Source: Pyrinomonadaceae bacterium
GTDB lineage: Bacteria; Acidobacteriota; Blastocatellia; Pyrinomonadales; Pyrinomonadaceae
Direction: 5' to 3'
Length of the DNA stretch: 64,000 bases
Assembly (NCBI GenBank): GCA_019694355.1
Contig: JAIBCB010000001.1
Coordinates: 143,501-207,500 of the forward strand
Shown here: in pieces, positions 44,883-53,666 of the stretch
Position numbering within the stretch: position 1 is the first letter of the stretch
Layout: each line of letters opens with the position of its first letter
Position numbers and translations under genes: made by a program
The notes under the pieces: generated by a model
Told to the model about the DNA's origin: nothing
Databases searched by the model: none
The model's input: only the letters and a program-made list of their open reading frames with translations

Positions 44883-44936
44883 TTCAGAGTGCAGGCTTTA
44901 GCCTGTCCTTCATAATCCAAGCGATAGATCGCACAC
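44883..44936 (+). promoter_or_regulatory. Structured leader or REP-like hairpins
   Basis: AGAGTG pairs with CACTCT near 44935 and encloses CAGGC-TTTA-GCCTG and GCGAT-AG-ATCGC. It sits just before AAAGGAGAA of the aminotransferase gene. The first inner hairpin resembles the GGGCTTTAGCCC palindromes near the RAYT gene, so it may simply be a repeat. Confidence 0.35.
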
Positions 44937-44956
44937 TCTAACAAAGGAGAAATATC

Positions 44957-46312
44957 ATGACGCCGTCAACAGACCTTCAAAGACCACAAATTAAGACCGA
45001 ACTGCCGGGGCCGAAGTCCCGCGAGATCATTGATGCCGATGCTCGATTTGTAACGCCTAGCTATCCTCGCCCCGACTATAAGCTTGTCGTCGATCACGCA
45101 AAAGGCGTTTGGGTGACCGATCCGGACGGAAACCTTTTCCTCGATTGCAACGCGGGTGTTGCGGTCTGCTCGACAGGGCATTGCCATCCCGAGGTCGTTG
45201 CCGCGATCACCAAGCAGGTGAACGAGTTCATTCACTTTTGCGGAACGGACTACTTCTACCGTCAGATGCCCGAGCTCGGCAAGATGCTCGAGGACATTGT
45301 GCCGATCGAAGGCCCGACCCGCACACACTTCGCAAATAGCGGTGCCGAAGCGATCGAGACCGCCTTGAAGGTTGCGATGTACCACACACGTCGGCAGAAG
45401 TTCGTGTCCTTCTACGGCTCTTTTCACGGGCGAACGCTCGGTGCACTCTCGCTGACCTCCTCGAAGCGGGCACAGCGGCTTGGGTTTATGCGGCAGGCGC
45501 TTGATGTCGTACACATTCCGTACCCGAACAAATTCCGCCATTTTGCGACCGATATGCCGACCGACGAGGCGACGATCACGCGCGATGTGATCAACTGGCT
45601 TGAGAATCGCGTGTTCCAGACCACCACGCCGCCGCAGGAGGTCGCAGGCATCATTCTTGAGGTCGTACAGGGCGAAGGCGGCTATATTCCGGCCCCGAAG
45701 GCATTTGTCAAAGAGCTTCGCCGAATCTGCGACGAGAACGGCATTATGCTCATCGTGGACGAAGTGCAGTCCGGTATGGGACGAACCGGCAAGATGTTCG
45801 CGCTCGACCATTACGACGGCATAAAGGCCGACATTCTTTGTATGGCAAAGGGGCTCGGTTCGGGAATGCCGATCGGTGCCTGCACGGCGCGTGCTGACAT
45901 CATGGATTGGCACAAGGGGGCACACGCCTCGACCTTTGGCGGCAATCCTGTCGCGCTCGAAGCCGCGATGGCCACGATACGTCTGCTCCAGGGCGGTCTC
46001 GTCGATAACAGCCGCGAGGTCGGAGCGTATCTCGAGGCCGGACTCAACAAGCTCAAGGACAAGTACGACTGTATCGGCGACGTACGTGGCCTCGGGATGA
46101 TGCTTGGCGTTGAATTCGTGACCGACAAGACGACCTTGAAGCCGAATGCAGAACTTCGCGACAAGGTCGAGATGGAATGTTACAACCGCGGGCTGATCAT
46201 CCTCGGATGCGGTTCGAATTCGATCCGCTTCTCACCGCCGCTCATCCTGACCAAGGAGAACGTCGATGTCGCGCTTCAGATCTTTGACGAAGCGATCGCC
46301 GCATCGCTCTAA
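44957..46312 (+). CDS. Class III aminotransferase (GABA/ornithine type)
   Basis: 451-residue PLP enzyme. SGAEAIETALKVAM, the Asp268 motif LIVDEVQSGMGRTG, and Lys298 in CMAKGLGSG define class III. Overall layout and length fit 4-aminobutyrate or acetylornithine aminotransferases; the substrate cannot be told from sequence. Preceded by AAAGGAG and followed by a strong terminator, so it is a single-gene unit. Confidence 0.88.
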   Translation: MTPSTDLQRPQIKTELPGPKSREIIDADARFVTPSYPRPDYKLVVDHAKGVWVTDPDGNLFLDCNAGVAVCSTGHCHPEVVAAITKQVNEFIHFCGTDYFYRQMPELGKMLEDIVPIEGPTRTHFANSGAEAIETALKVAMYHTRRQKFVSFYGSFHGRTLGALSLTSSKRAQRLGFMRQALDVVHIPYPNKFRHFATDMPTDEATITRDVINWLENRVFQTTTPPQEVAGIILEVVQGEGGYIPAPKAFVKELRRICDENGIMLIVDEVQSGMGRTGKMFALDHYDGIKADILCMAKGLGSGMPIGACTARADIMDWHKGAHASTFGGNPVALEAAMATIRLLQGGLVDNSREVGAYLEAGLNKLKDKYDCIGDVRGLGMMLGVEFVTDKTTLKPNAELRDKVEMECYNRGLIILGCGSNSIRFSPPLILTKENVDVALQIFDEAIAASL

Positions 46313-46335
46313 ACCGTCCGATTCATTGGCTTTTC

Positions 46336-46376
46336 ACGTCCGGCAGACCTCGCGTCAGTCGGACGTTCTTTTTTTT
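46336..46376 (+). terminator. Intrinsic terminator
   Basis: ACGTCCG (46336-46342) / CGGACGT (46360-46366), then a T run at 46369-46376. Confidence 0.9.
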
Positions 46377-46473
46377 CGCCGGAATTTTGTGGATGCGTAT
46401 GCAAAAAAGTATGCTATCAAACGTCCATTAGAGGAGAACGTGTGAGAATTGTGCATTCAAACGTGGAGGAATT

Positions 46474-47103
46474 ATGCCTAATATAACAATTGCCGAGACA
46501 AAAGGGGTTTGCCACATCGCCTATGACGGTGAAGAAGGCGACCGATACAGCTTTCCGGACGGCTCGACCTGGTCGATCCTCCACGATGTTGCTACGTGGT
46601 ACACGGGTTTTAAGGCGGTGCTAACAAAGCCTGAGAATCGCGAACTCTACGTCCTTGCCTTTGCCGGCAGCGATTCCGGACTGGACTTCATCCACGACGG
46701 CGTGCAGGCTCTTGGCGGTTACTCCGTGCAGTATTCACAGGCGTTGAATCTGACCCGACGCTATATGCAGCGTTACGGCGACCTTCACCTCGCCGGCCAC
46801 TCGCTTGGCGGCGGGCTCGCGGCGTATTCTTCGGTTGCGACCGGCCTTTTTGCGAGCACGATCAATCCGGCACCGCTCGTCGGAATGATGTCCTTCCGTG
46901 CACTTCGCGGCAATCCGCAGATCATCAACTACGTGCCGATGAACGGCGAGATCGTCAGCAGCTCGCCCGGCCGAAATCCCGGCAGGGATGTCAGGGTCAC
47001 TGCGAACGGCAACTTCTTTACGCGGCACATGGTCGGCAATATGATGCCCGACATTCCGCTTCCGCAAAAACTTAACACCGGCGGAGCCTCCGGAAGCTGG
47101 TAG
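46474..47103 (+). CDS. Class 3 lipase-like alpha/beta hydrolase
   Basis: 209 residues. The nucleophile Ser110 lies in LAGHSLGGGLA, the oxyanion/Asp region in AFAGSDSGLDFIHDG, and a C-terminal His185 (FTRHMVGN) could complete the triad; this resembles lipase_3 and DUF2974-type proteins. No signal peptide or lipobox is present, so it is cytoplasmic or exported by a specialised route; some relatives are secreted phospholipase effectors. GGAGG lies before the start. No immunity-like gene or secretion gene is adjacent. Confidence 0.75.
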   Translation: MPNITIAETKGVCHIAYDGEEGDRYSFPDGSTWSILHDVATWYTGFKAVLTKPENRELYVLAFAGSDSGLDFIHDGVQALGGYSVQYSQALNLTRRYMQRYGDLHLAGHSLGGGLAAYSSVATGLFASTINPAPLVGMMSFRALRGNPQIINYVPMNGEIVSSSPGRNPGRDVRVTANGNFFTRHMVGNMMPDIPLPQKLNTGGASGSW

Positions 47104-47518
47104 GGCATAGAAGAGTGAAGGGAACAGGCCGCCGCCGACAACGCCTTCTCCGTTTGCCGTATTTGGTCCTAGTCCCCGTAGGGGACAAATATTATAGCCC
47201 AGGGTAAGGCCGCTGAATTGCCACGAGCTTCAGCTCGTGGTTAGCGTTCCTCAATATTCTGCCGGAGCGTGCGAAGCACGCGACAAGAAGTCGGCGGCAA
47301 GCCACCTCCAAAAATCGGGTACGCTCATAGGTCAGGCACGGTTGCGTTTTTTGCAACACGTGGGGATCTCTGACCCACGAACCCTGACCGACTGCTAAAG
47401 GGCAAAGCCCGAAGCAAGTGGCCTACTTCCTTCGCGTTCTTTGCGGAGCCTTAGCGTTCTTTGCGTTTACGATCTTGCTTGAAACGCAAAAACAAAAGCT
47501 AACGACCGGCGGGATCAG
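47104..47518. repeat. Intergenic repeat region 1
   Basis: No gene. It holds a hairpin GTCCCCGTAGGGGAC (47172-47186), a REP of the RAYT family A type CCACGAGCTTCAGCTCGTGG (47221-47240, preceded by GAATTG as at 19329), and a unit GGAGCGTGCGAAGCACGCG...GGCGGCAAGCCACCTCC (47264-47309) that recurs at 48639. Confidence 0.7.
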
Positions 47519-48295
47519 CTAGAAGATCTCAAATCTGTGCTCCAATGTGTCGAGGACCGTAACAGGCTTTCCGTCCATCATCGCAGGCGTGAATTTTATG
47601 GCGTTGGCGGCATCGTAAATGCCGGGCATAAGTCCGCCCTGGATCGTGTTCAACGGCACGTAGATCAATGTGCCATCCTGTTTGAAAAGAGCGAGTAAAA
47701 CTACGGTGCCTTGGATCAGGTTCCGCCGTGCCTCATCCGTATATCGCGGAATCGGTTTGTGGGTAAAGTTAAGCTTGGTCGTAACGTCCGCTTCGGCGTA
47801 GATCGTTTCACCCCTTTCAAGAACTGATCGAAGCCCTGCCAGAAGTTCTACACGCTTCTTGAAGAGATCGTTCTTGCTGTCTCCGGACTTCAAAGCTGTT
47901 GCCTTTGCAGCAGTCGCAACCGCAAAGGCGATCGGCTCCTTTAAGGCATTCAAACGTTCCCCGGCTGTTCCTTTTGGTGCGTCCTGATGCTTTCCAAAAA
48001 TTTTCGGCTTCTGTGCAAGCACATTGGTGATGAGCCAAAAGGTGCGCTCGAACGAATCGTCGAGAGCTTTACCCGCCTCTTTTGTCTTGCCGAGTTTTTC
48101 GTACGCGAGTCCAAGATAGCTGAGTTCAACGTAATTCTTCGATCCCTTCAAGGTCTGGACGGCACCGGCGTAATCACCCTTGTTGAAAAGCTCTATGCCG
48201 ACAGACGGCTTATCTGCGGCCTGCGCTTGCAGCGGAACCGTGAACGCTGCGAGAGCGAGAATGAGTGTGAAGATATGCAAGGAACAGAAATTCAT
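47519..48295 (-). CDS. Secreted TPR-like/TonB-C protein
   Basis: 258 residues from ATG 48295 (MNFCSLHIF); the six residues upstream add nothing to the signal peptide (ending QAQAAD). A tetratricopeptide-like stretch follows (GIELFNKGDYAGAVQTLKGSKNY, LGLAYEKLGKTKEAG), then a TonB-C domain (YTDEARRNLIQGTVVLLALF, AIKFTPAMMDGKPV). It probably bridges proteins in the periplasm. Single gene in a repeat-rich region. Confidence 0.72.
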   Translation of the reverse strand: MNFCSLHIFTLILALAAFTVPLQAQAADKPSVGIELFNKGDYAGAVQTLKGSKNYVELSYLGLAYEKLGKTKEAGKALDDSFERTFWLITNVLAQKPKIFGKHQDAPKGTAGERLNALKEPIAFAVATAAKATALKSGDSKNDLFKKRVELLAGLRSVLERGETIYAEADVTTKLNFTHKPIPRYTDEARRNLIQGTVVLLALFKQDGTLIYVPLNTIQGGLMPGIYDAANAIKFTPAMMDGKPVTVLDTLEHRFEIF

Positions 48296-48339
48296 AGTGC
48301 AAATATAGCCCAACCGCTAATAATGCGGAATGCAAAATG

Positions 48340-48420
48340 CGCATTTTGTGCAAATCGTGCAAATTGTGCACTTTGATACATTTTGTGCGGTTTGATACGT
48401 TTTGTGCGGTTTGTACTTCA
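48340..48420. repeat. Short T/G-rich tandem repeat
   Basis: Units around TTTTGTGCGGTTTGATACG (48381-48399 and, with a changed end, 48400-48418), preceded by looser copies with TTGTGC. No gene. Confidence 0.6.
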
Positions 48421-48638
48421 AACGTGCGCGTCGTTTCGCTATGCTTACAACACGGTCCAAACGGCCGTTTGTTCTTTGAAAAGGTGTTCGTGGTTCGTTG
48501 ATCTTTGGTAATAGGTCATCGTTCTTGGTCTTTGCGGCTTGCCGCAACGCAGTGCGGTCGGGGTTCTTGGGTCATAGATCCCCAAGTGTTGCAAAAGACG
48601 CAACCGAGCCCGACCGGCACTCGGCTTAGGAATATATC

Positions 48639-48792
48639 GGAGCGTGCGGAGCACGCGAAAAGAAGCCATTGTCGGCGGCAAGCCGCCTCCGGGAGCCTGA
48701 CTTGGCTAGGGACGGTCGGGCGAGCCCGACCGCACTGCGAAAGGGCATAGCCCAGTAGCGGTTCTAAGTTTTGTCGGCGGCAAGCCGCCTCC
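48639..48792. repeat. Palindromic units shared with 47264
   Basis: GGAGCGTGCGGAGCACGCG (48639-48657), TGTCGGCGGCAAGCCGCCTCC near 48670-48690 and again at 48772-48792, and CGGTCGGGCGAGCCCGACCG near 48714-48733. Each is a strong hairpin. No gene from 48296 to 49453. Confidence 0.65.
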
Positions 48793-48893
48793 GAGGACTC
48801 TTTGATGGCCGTGAACCACGGGCTAAAGACCGGGGCAATTGGAAGAGACTCTCAAAAATAGCTCTTGACACGTATGATATACTCGTAGAGATG

Positions 48894-48914
48894 GTGTAAA
48901 CATGCGTTTTACAC
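48894..48914. promoter_or_regulatory. Perfect 7-7-7 dyad
   Basis: GTGTAAA - CATGCGT - TTTACAC, an operator-like inverted repeat with no gene to control nearby, 18 bp before the second copy of the 96-bp element. Confidence 0.4.
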
Positions 48915-48932
48915 TCTGATCTTTGACAATAG

Positions 48933-49028
48933 TGACAATAATTGTAACCGCAGGTCGCCGGAACGCCGATTCTTGTCCCACTTTGTCCCGCTTGTCGCAT
49001 TCACGGTGAGACGGGACATAGATCGGGG
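48933..49028. repeat. 96-bp element, copy 2
   Basis: Matches the element at the stop of the AAA ATPase gene (21681-21776): both begin TGACAA, share AACGCCGATTCTTGTCCCA and end in GACGGGACA-N-A-N-ATCG. Here there is no ATPase gene upstream, so it may be the scar of a lost copy. Confidence 0.7.
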
Positions 49029-49158
49029 AATTGTGAATTGTTCATTGTGGATTGTTAATTGGGGACGGAAGCCGGGCGCGTGAACGCCCCGTTCCGTTCA
49101 CGCAGGCTGACTTGGGTTTTTCTCTGTGTTCTCTGTGGCCTCTGTGGTAAAGAACGTA

Positions 49159-49380
49159 CCCACCCACTACCGCAGGTGGTACTGACAGGGACTGGCCGCC
49201 CGCTGACGCAGGCGGTTCTGACTTCTGCTCACTGCTGACAGCTCACTGACCACTGCCCGCCGACGCAGGCGGCTCTGACAAAACCACCCGCTACCGCAGG
49301 TGGTACTGACTGCCTACTGCTGACCGCTGACGGCTGACGGCTGACAGCTCACTGACCGCCCGCTCACGCAGACGGTTCTG
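49159..49380. repeat. Five dispersed hairpin repeats
   Basis: About 26-bp units of type CCRCCCGCTNACGCAGGYGG followed by TWCTGAC at about 49159, 49196, 49255, 49284 and 49356, each able to fold through CCACC/GGTGG or CCGCC/GGCGG. Spaces vary, so it is not a CRISPR. Between them is CTGAC-rich low-complexity DNA. Confidence 0.7.
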
Positions 49381-49453
49381 GCCGGCGGCGGCTTTTGGAA
49401 AATGTGTGGGTGTTTTTTGCGGGATGGGGTTCTCCTGCTAGACTGTTTGCTTT

Positions 49454-49870
49454 ATGAGCAACTTAACATTTGGAATCATCAAGCCCGACGCGGTTCGGGC
49501 AGGGAAGCAGGGGCAGATCATTTCGCGCATCCTGGGCGGCGGTTTTGCCATTCGCGGAATGAAGCTCGTGCATCAGACGCGCAAGCAGGCCGAAGGCTTT
49601 TATGCGGTTCACGCAGGCAAAGGCTTTTTCGACGAGCTTTGCGACTTTATGTCGAGCGGCCCATGCGTCGTGCTTGTGCTTGAAAAGGATAACGCTGTTC
49701 CGGCCTGGCGCGAACTGATGGGTGCGACGAATCCGGCAGACGCCGCTGAAGGCACCATACGCAAGGACTTTGCGACATCGATCGGCGAGAACGCTGTCCA
49801 TGGCTCCGATTCTGAAGAAAATGCACAGATCGAGATCGCATATTTCTTCAGCAGGCTTGAATTGGTATAG
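49454..49870 (+). CDS. ndk: Nucleoside-diphosphate kinase
   Basis: 138 residues, balancing NTP pools by phospho-transfer from ATP. NLTFGIIKPDAV is at the start, and the phospho-histidine His116 is in ENAVHGSDS. Complete and of normal length. It follows the repeat region directly and has no operon partner. Confidence 0.95.
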   Translation: MSNLTFGIIKPDAVRAGKQGQIISRILGGGFAIRGMKLVHQTRKQAEGFYAVHAGKGFFDELCDFMSSGPCVVLVLEKDNAVPAWRELMGATNPADAAEGTIRKDFATSIGENAVHGSDSEENAQIEIAYFFSRLELV

Positions 49871-50021
49871 CGGTTAAGAGTATAAAATTACAGAGTTACG
49901 AGGAGTTACAGATCGTTGCGGCGCTGCGGGGCTTCCTGCTTTCACGGTTCGTTTGCGACATCTTGGCTCCTGAACTCTTTTGCTTCGGTAATTCGGTCAC
50001 TCTGAAAACGCGAGAAAATCT

Positions 50022-50945
50022 ATGAAACGATGCCCGACCTGCGATAACACTTTTGAGGATGCGTTGAAGTTCTGCCAGGCGGACGGCACACCGCTTGTGG
50101 ACGATGCCCCGGCGGTCGATCCGTACGCAACGATGGTCGCGAGCCCGGCAGAGATAAAGGCCGCCTCGGCGGCCGACAATGCACCGGTGCCGATCGCAGA
50201 GCCGGACAATATGCTCGATCTGCCTGCTCAGGGCGGCGGCGATATGATGAAGACGATGGTCGCCTCGGCGGATGAAATGCGGGCGATCCTCGAGGAAAAG
50301 GACGATCCGGGCATGGAGATACCCGAGGCTCCCGCTGCAGCACCTCCGCCGGCACCGATCCCGCCCGCTCCGATTCCGCCGGCGGTCCCCGAACCTCCGA
50401 AATTCGCTGAACCTGAGATCGCTTCGCCGCATTTCAGCAACGCCCCGAATTTCAGCGATATCGCACCGCCGGCGTCGCCGTTCGGCGTCCCGAAACCGGC
50501 ATCGGATCTCTCGGGCATCGAAGACGAACCGCCGACGATGATGCAGCCTTTCCCGGATCCGCCGGCACCGATTCCGGCCGCTCCGATGGCAGCCGCTCCT
50601 GTCGCACAGGTTCCGCAAGCACAGTTCGAGCCGTCTGCACCGCTTCCGGTTCCGCCGCCGCCACCCGCGGCAGGCGGACAAAGCAAGACCCTCGCGATCG
50701 TCTCGATGATCCTTGGTATTCTTGGATTCACGCTCTGCTGCGGTACGGTGCTGCCAAGCTTTATTGCGATCATTCTCGGTTTTATGGCACGAGGCAAAGC
50801 ATCGAGCGACCCCGCAAATTATGGCGGCTCAGGAATGGCAATGGTCGGCCTTATAACCGGTATTATCGGCCTTTTGCTGAGCATCGCATATTTGATCTTC
50901 TTATTTGCATTTGGCGGCCTTCAGATGCTCCAACGAGGATTTTGA
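50022..50945 (+). CDS. Zinc-ribbon, Pro-rich, DUF4190-type membrane protein
   Basis: 307 residues: N-terminal zinc ribbon (CPTCDNTFEDALKFCQADG), a long Pro/Ala-rich disordered middle with repeated MVAS-type segments (YATMVASPAEIKAAS, KTMVASADEMRAIL), and two C-terminal membrane helices around LAIVSMILGILGFTLCC and GLITGIIGLLLSIAYLIF. The MVAS segments look like phosphorylation or docking sites, as in proteins recognised by FHA/kinase systems; that is inference. Function unknown. Confidence 0.7.
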   Translation: MKRCPTCDNTFEDALKFCQADGTPLVDDAPAVDPYATMVASPAEIKAASAADNAPVPIAEPDNMLDLPAQGGGDMMKTMVASADEMRAILEEKDDPGMEIPEAPAAAPPPAPIPPAPIPPAVPEPPKFAEPEIASPHFSNAPNFSDIAPPASPFGVPKPASDLSGIEDEPPTMMQPFPDPPAPIPAAPMAAAPVAQVPQAQFEPSAPLPVPPPPPAAGGQSKTLAIVSMILGILGFTLCCGTVLPSFIAIILGFMARGKASSDPANYGGSGMAMVGLITGIIGLLLSIAYLIFLFAFGGLQMLQRGF

Positions 50946-50989
50946 TCGCCCCTTTGTCTTTTTCCGGGGACGACGACATACTTAGATAG

Positions 50990-51511
50990 ATGTCAATAAT
51001 TTCAGATGTACTCCAATCAACTGTGGCCGTCGTCAAGGGTATGAAACGTACGCTTGCCGAGATCCCGCGTGAGAAATGGACGGTGCAGTATCCTGATGTC
51101 CCGGTGACGGTACAGCCGCGTTATCGCGGCCAGCATCTCCTGCATGTCGATGAGAACGGCAAAGAGAAATGCGTTGCGTGTTACCTGTGTGCGGCAGCGT
51201 GTCCTTCAGACTGCATCTACATCGAGGCCGAGCAGGACGCCCGCCCGTATGCCGAACGCATCGGACGCGATGAACGTTACGCGAAGGTCTATAACATCGA
51301 TTACGGCCGCTGTATCTTCTGCGGCTACTGTGTCGAGGCTTGCCCGAAAGATGCGATCACGCACGGGTATAATTTCGAGATATCGGTCTTCAACCGAGCC
51401 GATCTCTTGAAGAAGAAGGAAGATCTTCTGATCACAAAGCAGAAGCAATCGAAGAACTACCGCGTTGCTCTATCGAGCGAGGTTGTGGATTCGGAGTATA
51501 AGGAAGTTTAG
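50990..51511 (+). CDS. nuoI: NADH-quinone oxidoreductase subunit I
   Basis: 173 residues with two [4Fe-4S] motifs, CVACYLCAAACPSDC and CIFCGYCVEACPKDA, which form clusters N6a/N6b passing electrons to quinone in complex I. No other nuo gene is in the window, so it is separated from its complex. It could also serve a related ferredoxin-type complex. Confidence 0.88.
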   Translation: MSIISDVLQSTVAVVKGMKRTLAEIPREKWTVQYPDVPVTVQPRYRGQHLLHVDENGKEKCVACYLCAAACPSDCIYIEAEQDARPYAERIGRDERYAKVYNIDYGRCIFCGYCVEACPKDAITHGYNFEISVFNRADLLKKKEDLLITKQKQSKNYRVALSSEVVDSEYKEV

Positions 51512-51540
51512 GCCGGTAAGGGCTGCTTTTCGAACGGCTT

Positions 51541-51580
51541 CGGGCGGGATGCTCTTCGAGCGTTTCTCGCCCGGGGCGTT
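51541..51580 (+). terminator. Probable terminator after nuoI
   Basis: CGGGCG (51541-51546) / CGCCCG (51568-51573) around an inner GCTC-TTC-GAGC stem, then GGGGCGTTTTGAT. Confidence 0.5.
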
Positions 51581-51638
51581 TTGATATTGGTTCGTGATAA
51601 AGGAAATTCCGCCGACAGAGAAAGGAAGGCGTTACGAG

Positions 51639-52196
51639 ATGCGTGCCCAGGGCTTGAGGCAGTTCGCCGGCCTGAAGCGGGACACTGATCGTCTCGATCC
51701 CTTCGAGCTTGCCGCCCACGCGAATCTGCTGGTCGTACCTTTTGAAGAGGTCTTAGCTTTGGGTGCCTCGGCCCGCGAACATCTTCTCGGTGTGGGGAAG
51801 GATGCCTGGTCGGGCGGCGCGGCCTCGATACCGCTGCCTGACGGCCGCACGCTGATAATTCTGAACCCCACGCACAATAAGAATCGACATGCCGCGACCC
51901 TGATGGAAGAAGTGAGCCACGTTTTCCTTGGTCACAAGGCGAATGAACTCGCGGTGAAGGACAGCGACGGCAAGACGACGAAGACACGCGATTACAATCA
52001 CGCGATCGAGGAAGAGGCATATTCGACCGGTGCCGCCGCACTCGTTCCGTATTCCGGCCTAAAGAAGATGATCCGCGAAGGGAAGACCGTTCGAGAGATC
52101 GCACGACATTTTGGTGTGTCTTCTGCGCTTGTCGAATTTCGGATCAAGATCTCCCGCCTTTGGGCAGATTATGAAGAACATCTATTCAAGGGATGA
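51639..52196 (+). CDS. ImmA/IrrE-type protein with altered zinc motif
   Basis: 185 residues from ATG 51639, which has AGGAAGG at 51623-51629; a GTG at 51594 would add 15 residues. The family motif HExxH reads Glu90-Glu91-Val-Ser-His94 (TLMEEVSHVFLGH), so the first zinc ligand is Glu; His99 and the later EEEAYSTGAAALVP segment are kept. ImmA/IrrE peptidases cleave repressors on stress or phage signals. No repressor gene is adjacent. A variant active site or loss of activity are both possible. Confidence 0.75.
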   Translation: MRAQGLRQFAGLKRDTDRLDPFELAAHANLLVVPFEEVLALGASAREHLLGVGKDAWSGGAASIPLPDGRTLIILNPTHNKNRHAATLMEEVSHVFLGHKANELAVKDSDGKTTKTRDYNHAIEEEAYSTGAAALVPYSGLKKMIREGKTVREIARHFGVSSALVEFRIKISRLWADYEEHLFKG

Positions 52197-52277
52197 ATCG
52201 ATAATCGTGTATAATGTTCGTTTGGGCGAATTTCGCCGAAACAACTCGCTTTTCTCGCTCGATTCAGACACTTTTCA

Positions 52278-53564
52278 ATGCAGCAGGCTCAGCCGGAACA
52301 TTCCGATCACACATCAAGACTGACCGTCGAAGACAAGCTGCGCCTTCTTCTTGATATCACGAAGACGATCTCGCAGTCGCTCGATTTGGAAGAAGTGCTG
52401 AACCTTGTCATGGATACGCTTGGTTCGCTGATCCCATACGACGCGGCCGGCATTTACCTTGTCGAGCCAAAGGAGGGCAGCCCGAAAGAATTGTTCAAGG
52501 CTAAAGCTATCCGCGGATATCAATTGAGCTTTGAGCTGATCGAACCGCGACTTCGGATGGGCGAAGGCCTTCTCGGAGCGGTCGTGCAATCGGGTGAACC
52601 TATCATCTCGCACGACGTCAGCCAAGATCCTCGATACTTTAAGGCTCGGGAGCGGACGCGTTCTGAAATGGTCGCGCCGATCATCTCGAATGATCGTGTC
52701 ATCGGTGCGTTCGACCTTGAAAGCGATGAGCTGAATTCGTATAACGAAGACGACCTTGCCGTCTTACAGCTTCTAACTTCGCAGGTCGCGATCATCATCG
52801 AAAAGGCCCGCTTGCATGAGCAGGTCGTCGAGAAGAAACGCATCGAGGCGCAGCTTGATATTGCCCGAAAAGTTCAGCTTGAACTACTGCCCGAGGCCGA
52901 TCCGGAGATCGCGGGGTTTGACGTAAGCGCATTCATCTTTCCGGCGGAAGAGGTTTCGGGCGACTATTACGATTGGGTCAAGCTTTTTGAGGATCAATAT
53001 GGGATCGTGGTCGCCGATGCTGTCGGGAAAGGGATTCCCGCGGCCTTGCTGATGGCCTTTCTAAGGGCGTCGCTAAGGACGAGCGCTCAGACGGGCTACG
53101 CCCCAAATGTGGCTTTCTCAAAGGTGAGCAGCCTGCTTTATGAATCGATCGACGACAATCGTTTTATTACCGCGATCTACGGCGTCTTGGATTCGACGAA
53201 CCGTACGTTCGTTTTTTCGAACGCCGGGCACAATCCGCCGCTTCTGATCAAGCCGGACGGTGAATACCGCTTTGTTGAGTATGGCGATCAGCCGCTCGGA
53301 ATGTTCAATGACATTCATTTCCATCAGCATTTTATTCGATTTGAGCAGGGCCAAGTGATGGTGATCTACACGGACGGGATCACAGAAGCGGCGAATGATC
53401 TTGGCGAAGAGTATGGCGTTGACAGGTTCGCAAGGCGGGTCTTAGACGGTATCCATTTGCCCGCGAAGGAATTGATCGATCATGTGCGAAAGGGCGTAGC
53501 GGATTTTACCGAAAGAAAGGTACTAGATGACGACTGCACTTTGTTCGTCGTTAAGGCTGTTTAG
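52278..53564 (+). CDS. GAF-SpoIIE serine phosphatase (RsbU-like)
   Basis: 428 residues: GAF domain (about 35-175, LEEVLNLVMDTLGSLIPYDAAGIYLV), a helical linker (KKRIEAQLDIARKVQLELLP), and a PP2C-type SpoIIE domain (about 200-425) with metal-binding VSGDYYDW, VADAVGKGIPAALLMA and YTDGITEA. It dephosphorylates an anti-anti-sigma factor in partner-switching stress control; no STAS protein or kinase is nearby, so it acts in trans. Confidence 0.9.
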   Translation: MQQAQPEHSDHTSRLTVEDKLRLLLDITKTISQSLDLEEVLNLVMDTLGSLIPYDAAGIYLVEPKEGSPKELFKAKAIRGYQLSFELIEPRLRMGEGLLGAVVQSGEPIISHDVSQDPRYFKARERTRSEMVAPIISNDRVIGAFDLESDELNSYNEDDLAVLQLLTSQVAIIIEKARLHEQVVEKKRIEAQLDIARKVQLELLPEADPEIAGFDVSAFIFPAEEVSGDYYDWVKLFEDQYGIVVADAVGKGIPAALLMAFLRASLRTSAQTGYAPNVAFSKVSSLLYESIDDNRFITAIYGVLDSTNRTFVFSNAGHNPPLLIKPDGEYRFVEYGDQPLGMFNDIHFHQHFIRFEQGQVMVIYTDGITEAANDLGEEYGVDRFARRVLDGIHLPAKELIDHVRKGVADFTERKVLDDDCTLFVVKAV

Positions 53565-53581
53565 AAGATAAAAGAAAAGCA

Positions 53582-53650
53582 AAAAAAAACGCCGGAAGCT
53601 TATGTCCTTCGTTGTAAGGCCGATGGAAAAAAGACCTTCCGGCGTTCGTT
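53582..53650 (-). terminator. Intrinsic terminator
   Basis: AACGCCGGAAG / CTTCCGGCGTT stem; read leftward it ends in an eight- to nine-base T run, so it mainly serves the leftward gene above it. Confidence 0.85.
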
Positions 53651-53666
53651 GTTGAGAATTGGAGCG

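Noticed and set aside
46195..46225. tRNA T-arm-like GGTTCGAATTC
   Set aside because: It lies inside the aminotransferase gene with no acceptor stem or anticodon arm.
49159..49380. CRISPR array
   Set aside because: Repeats are imperfect, spacing irregular, intervening DNA low-complexity and no cas genes.
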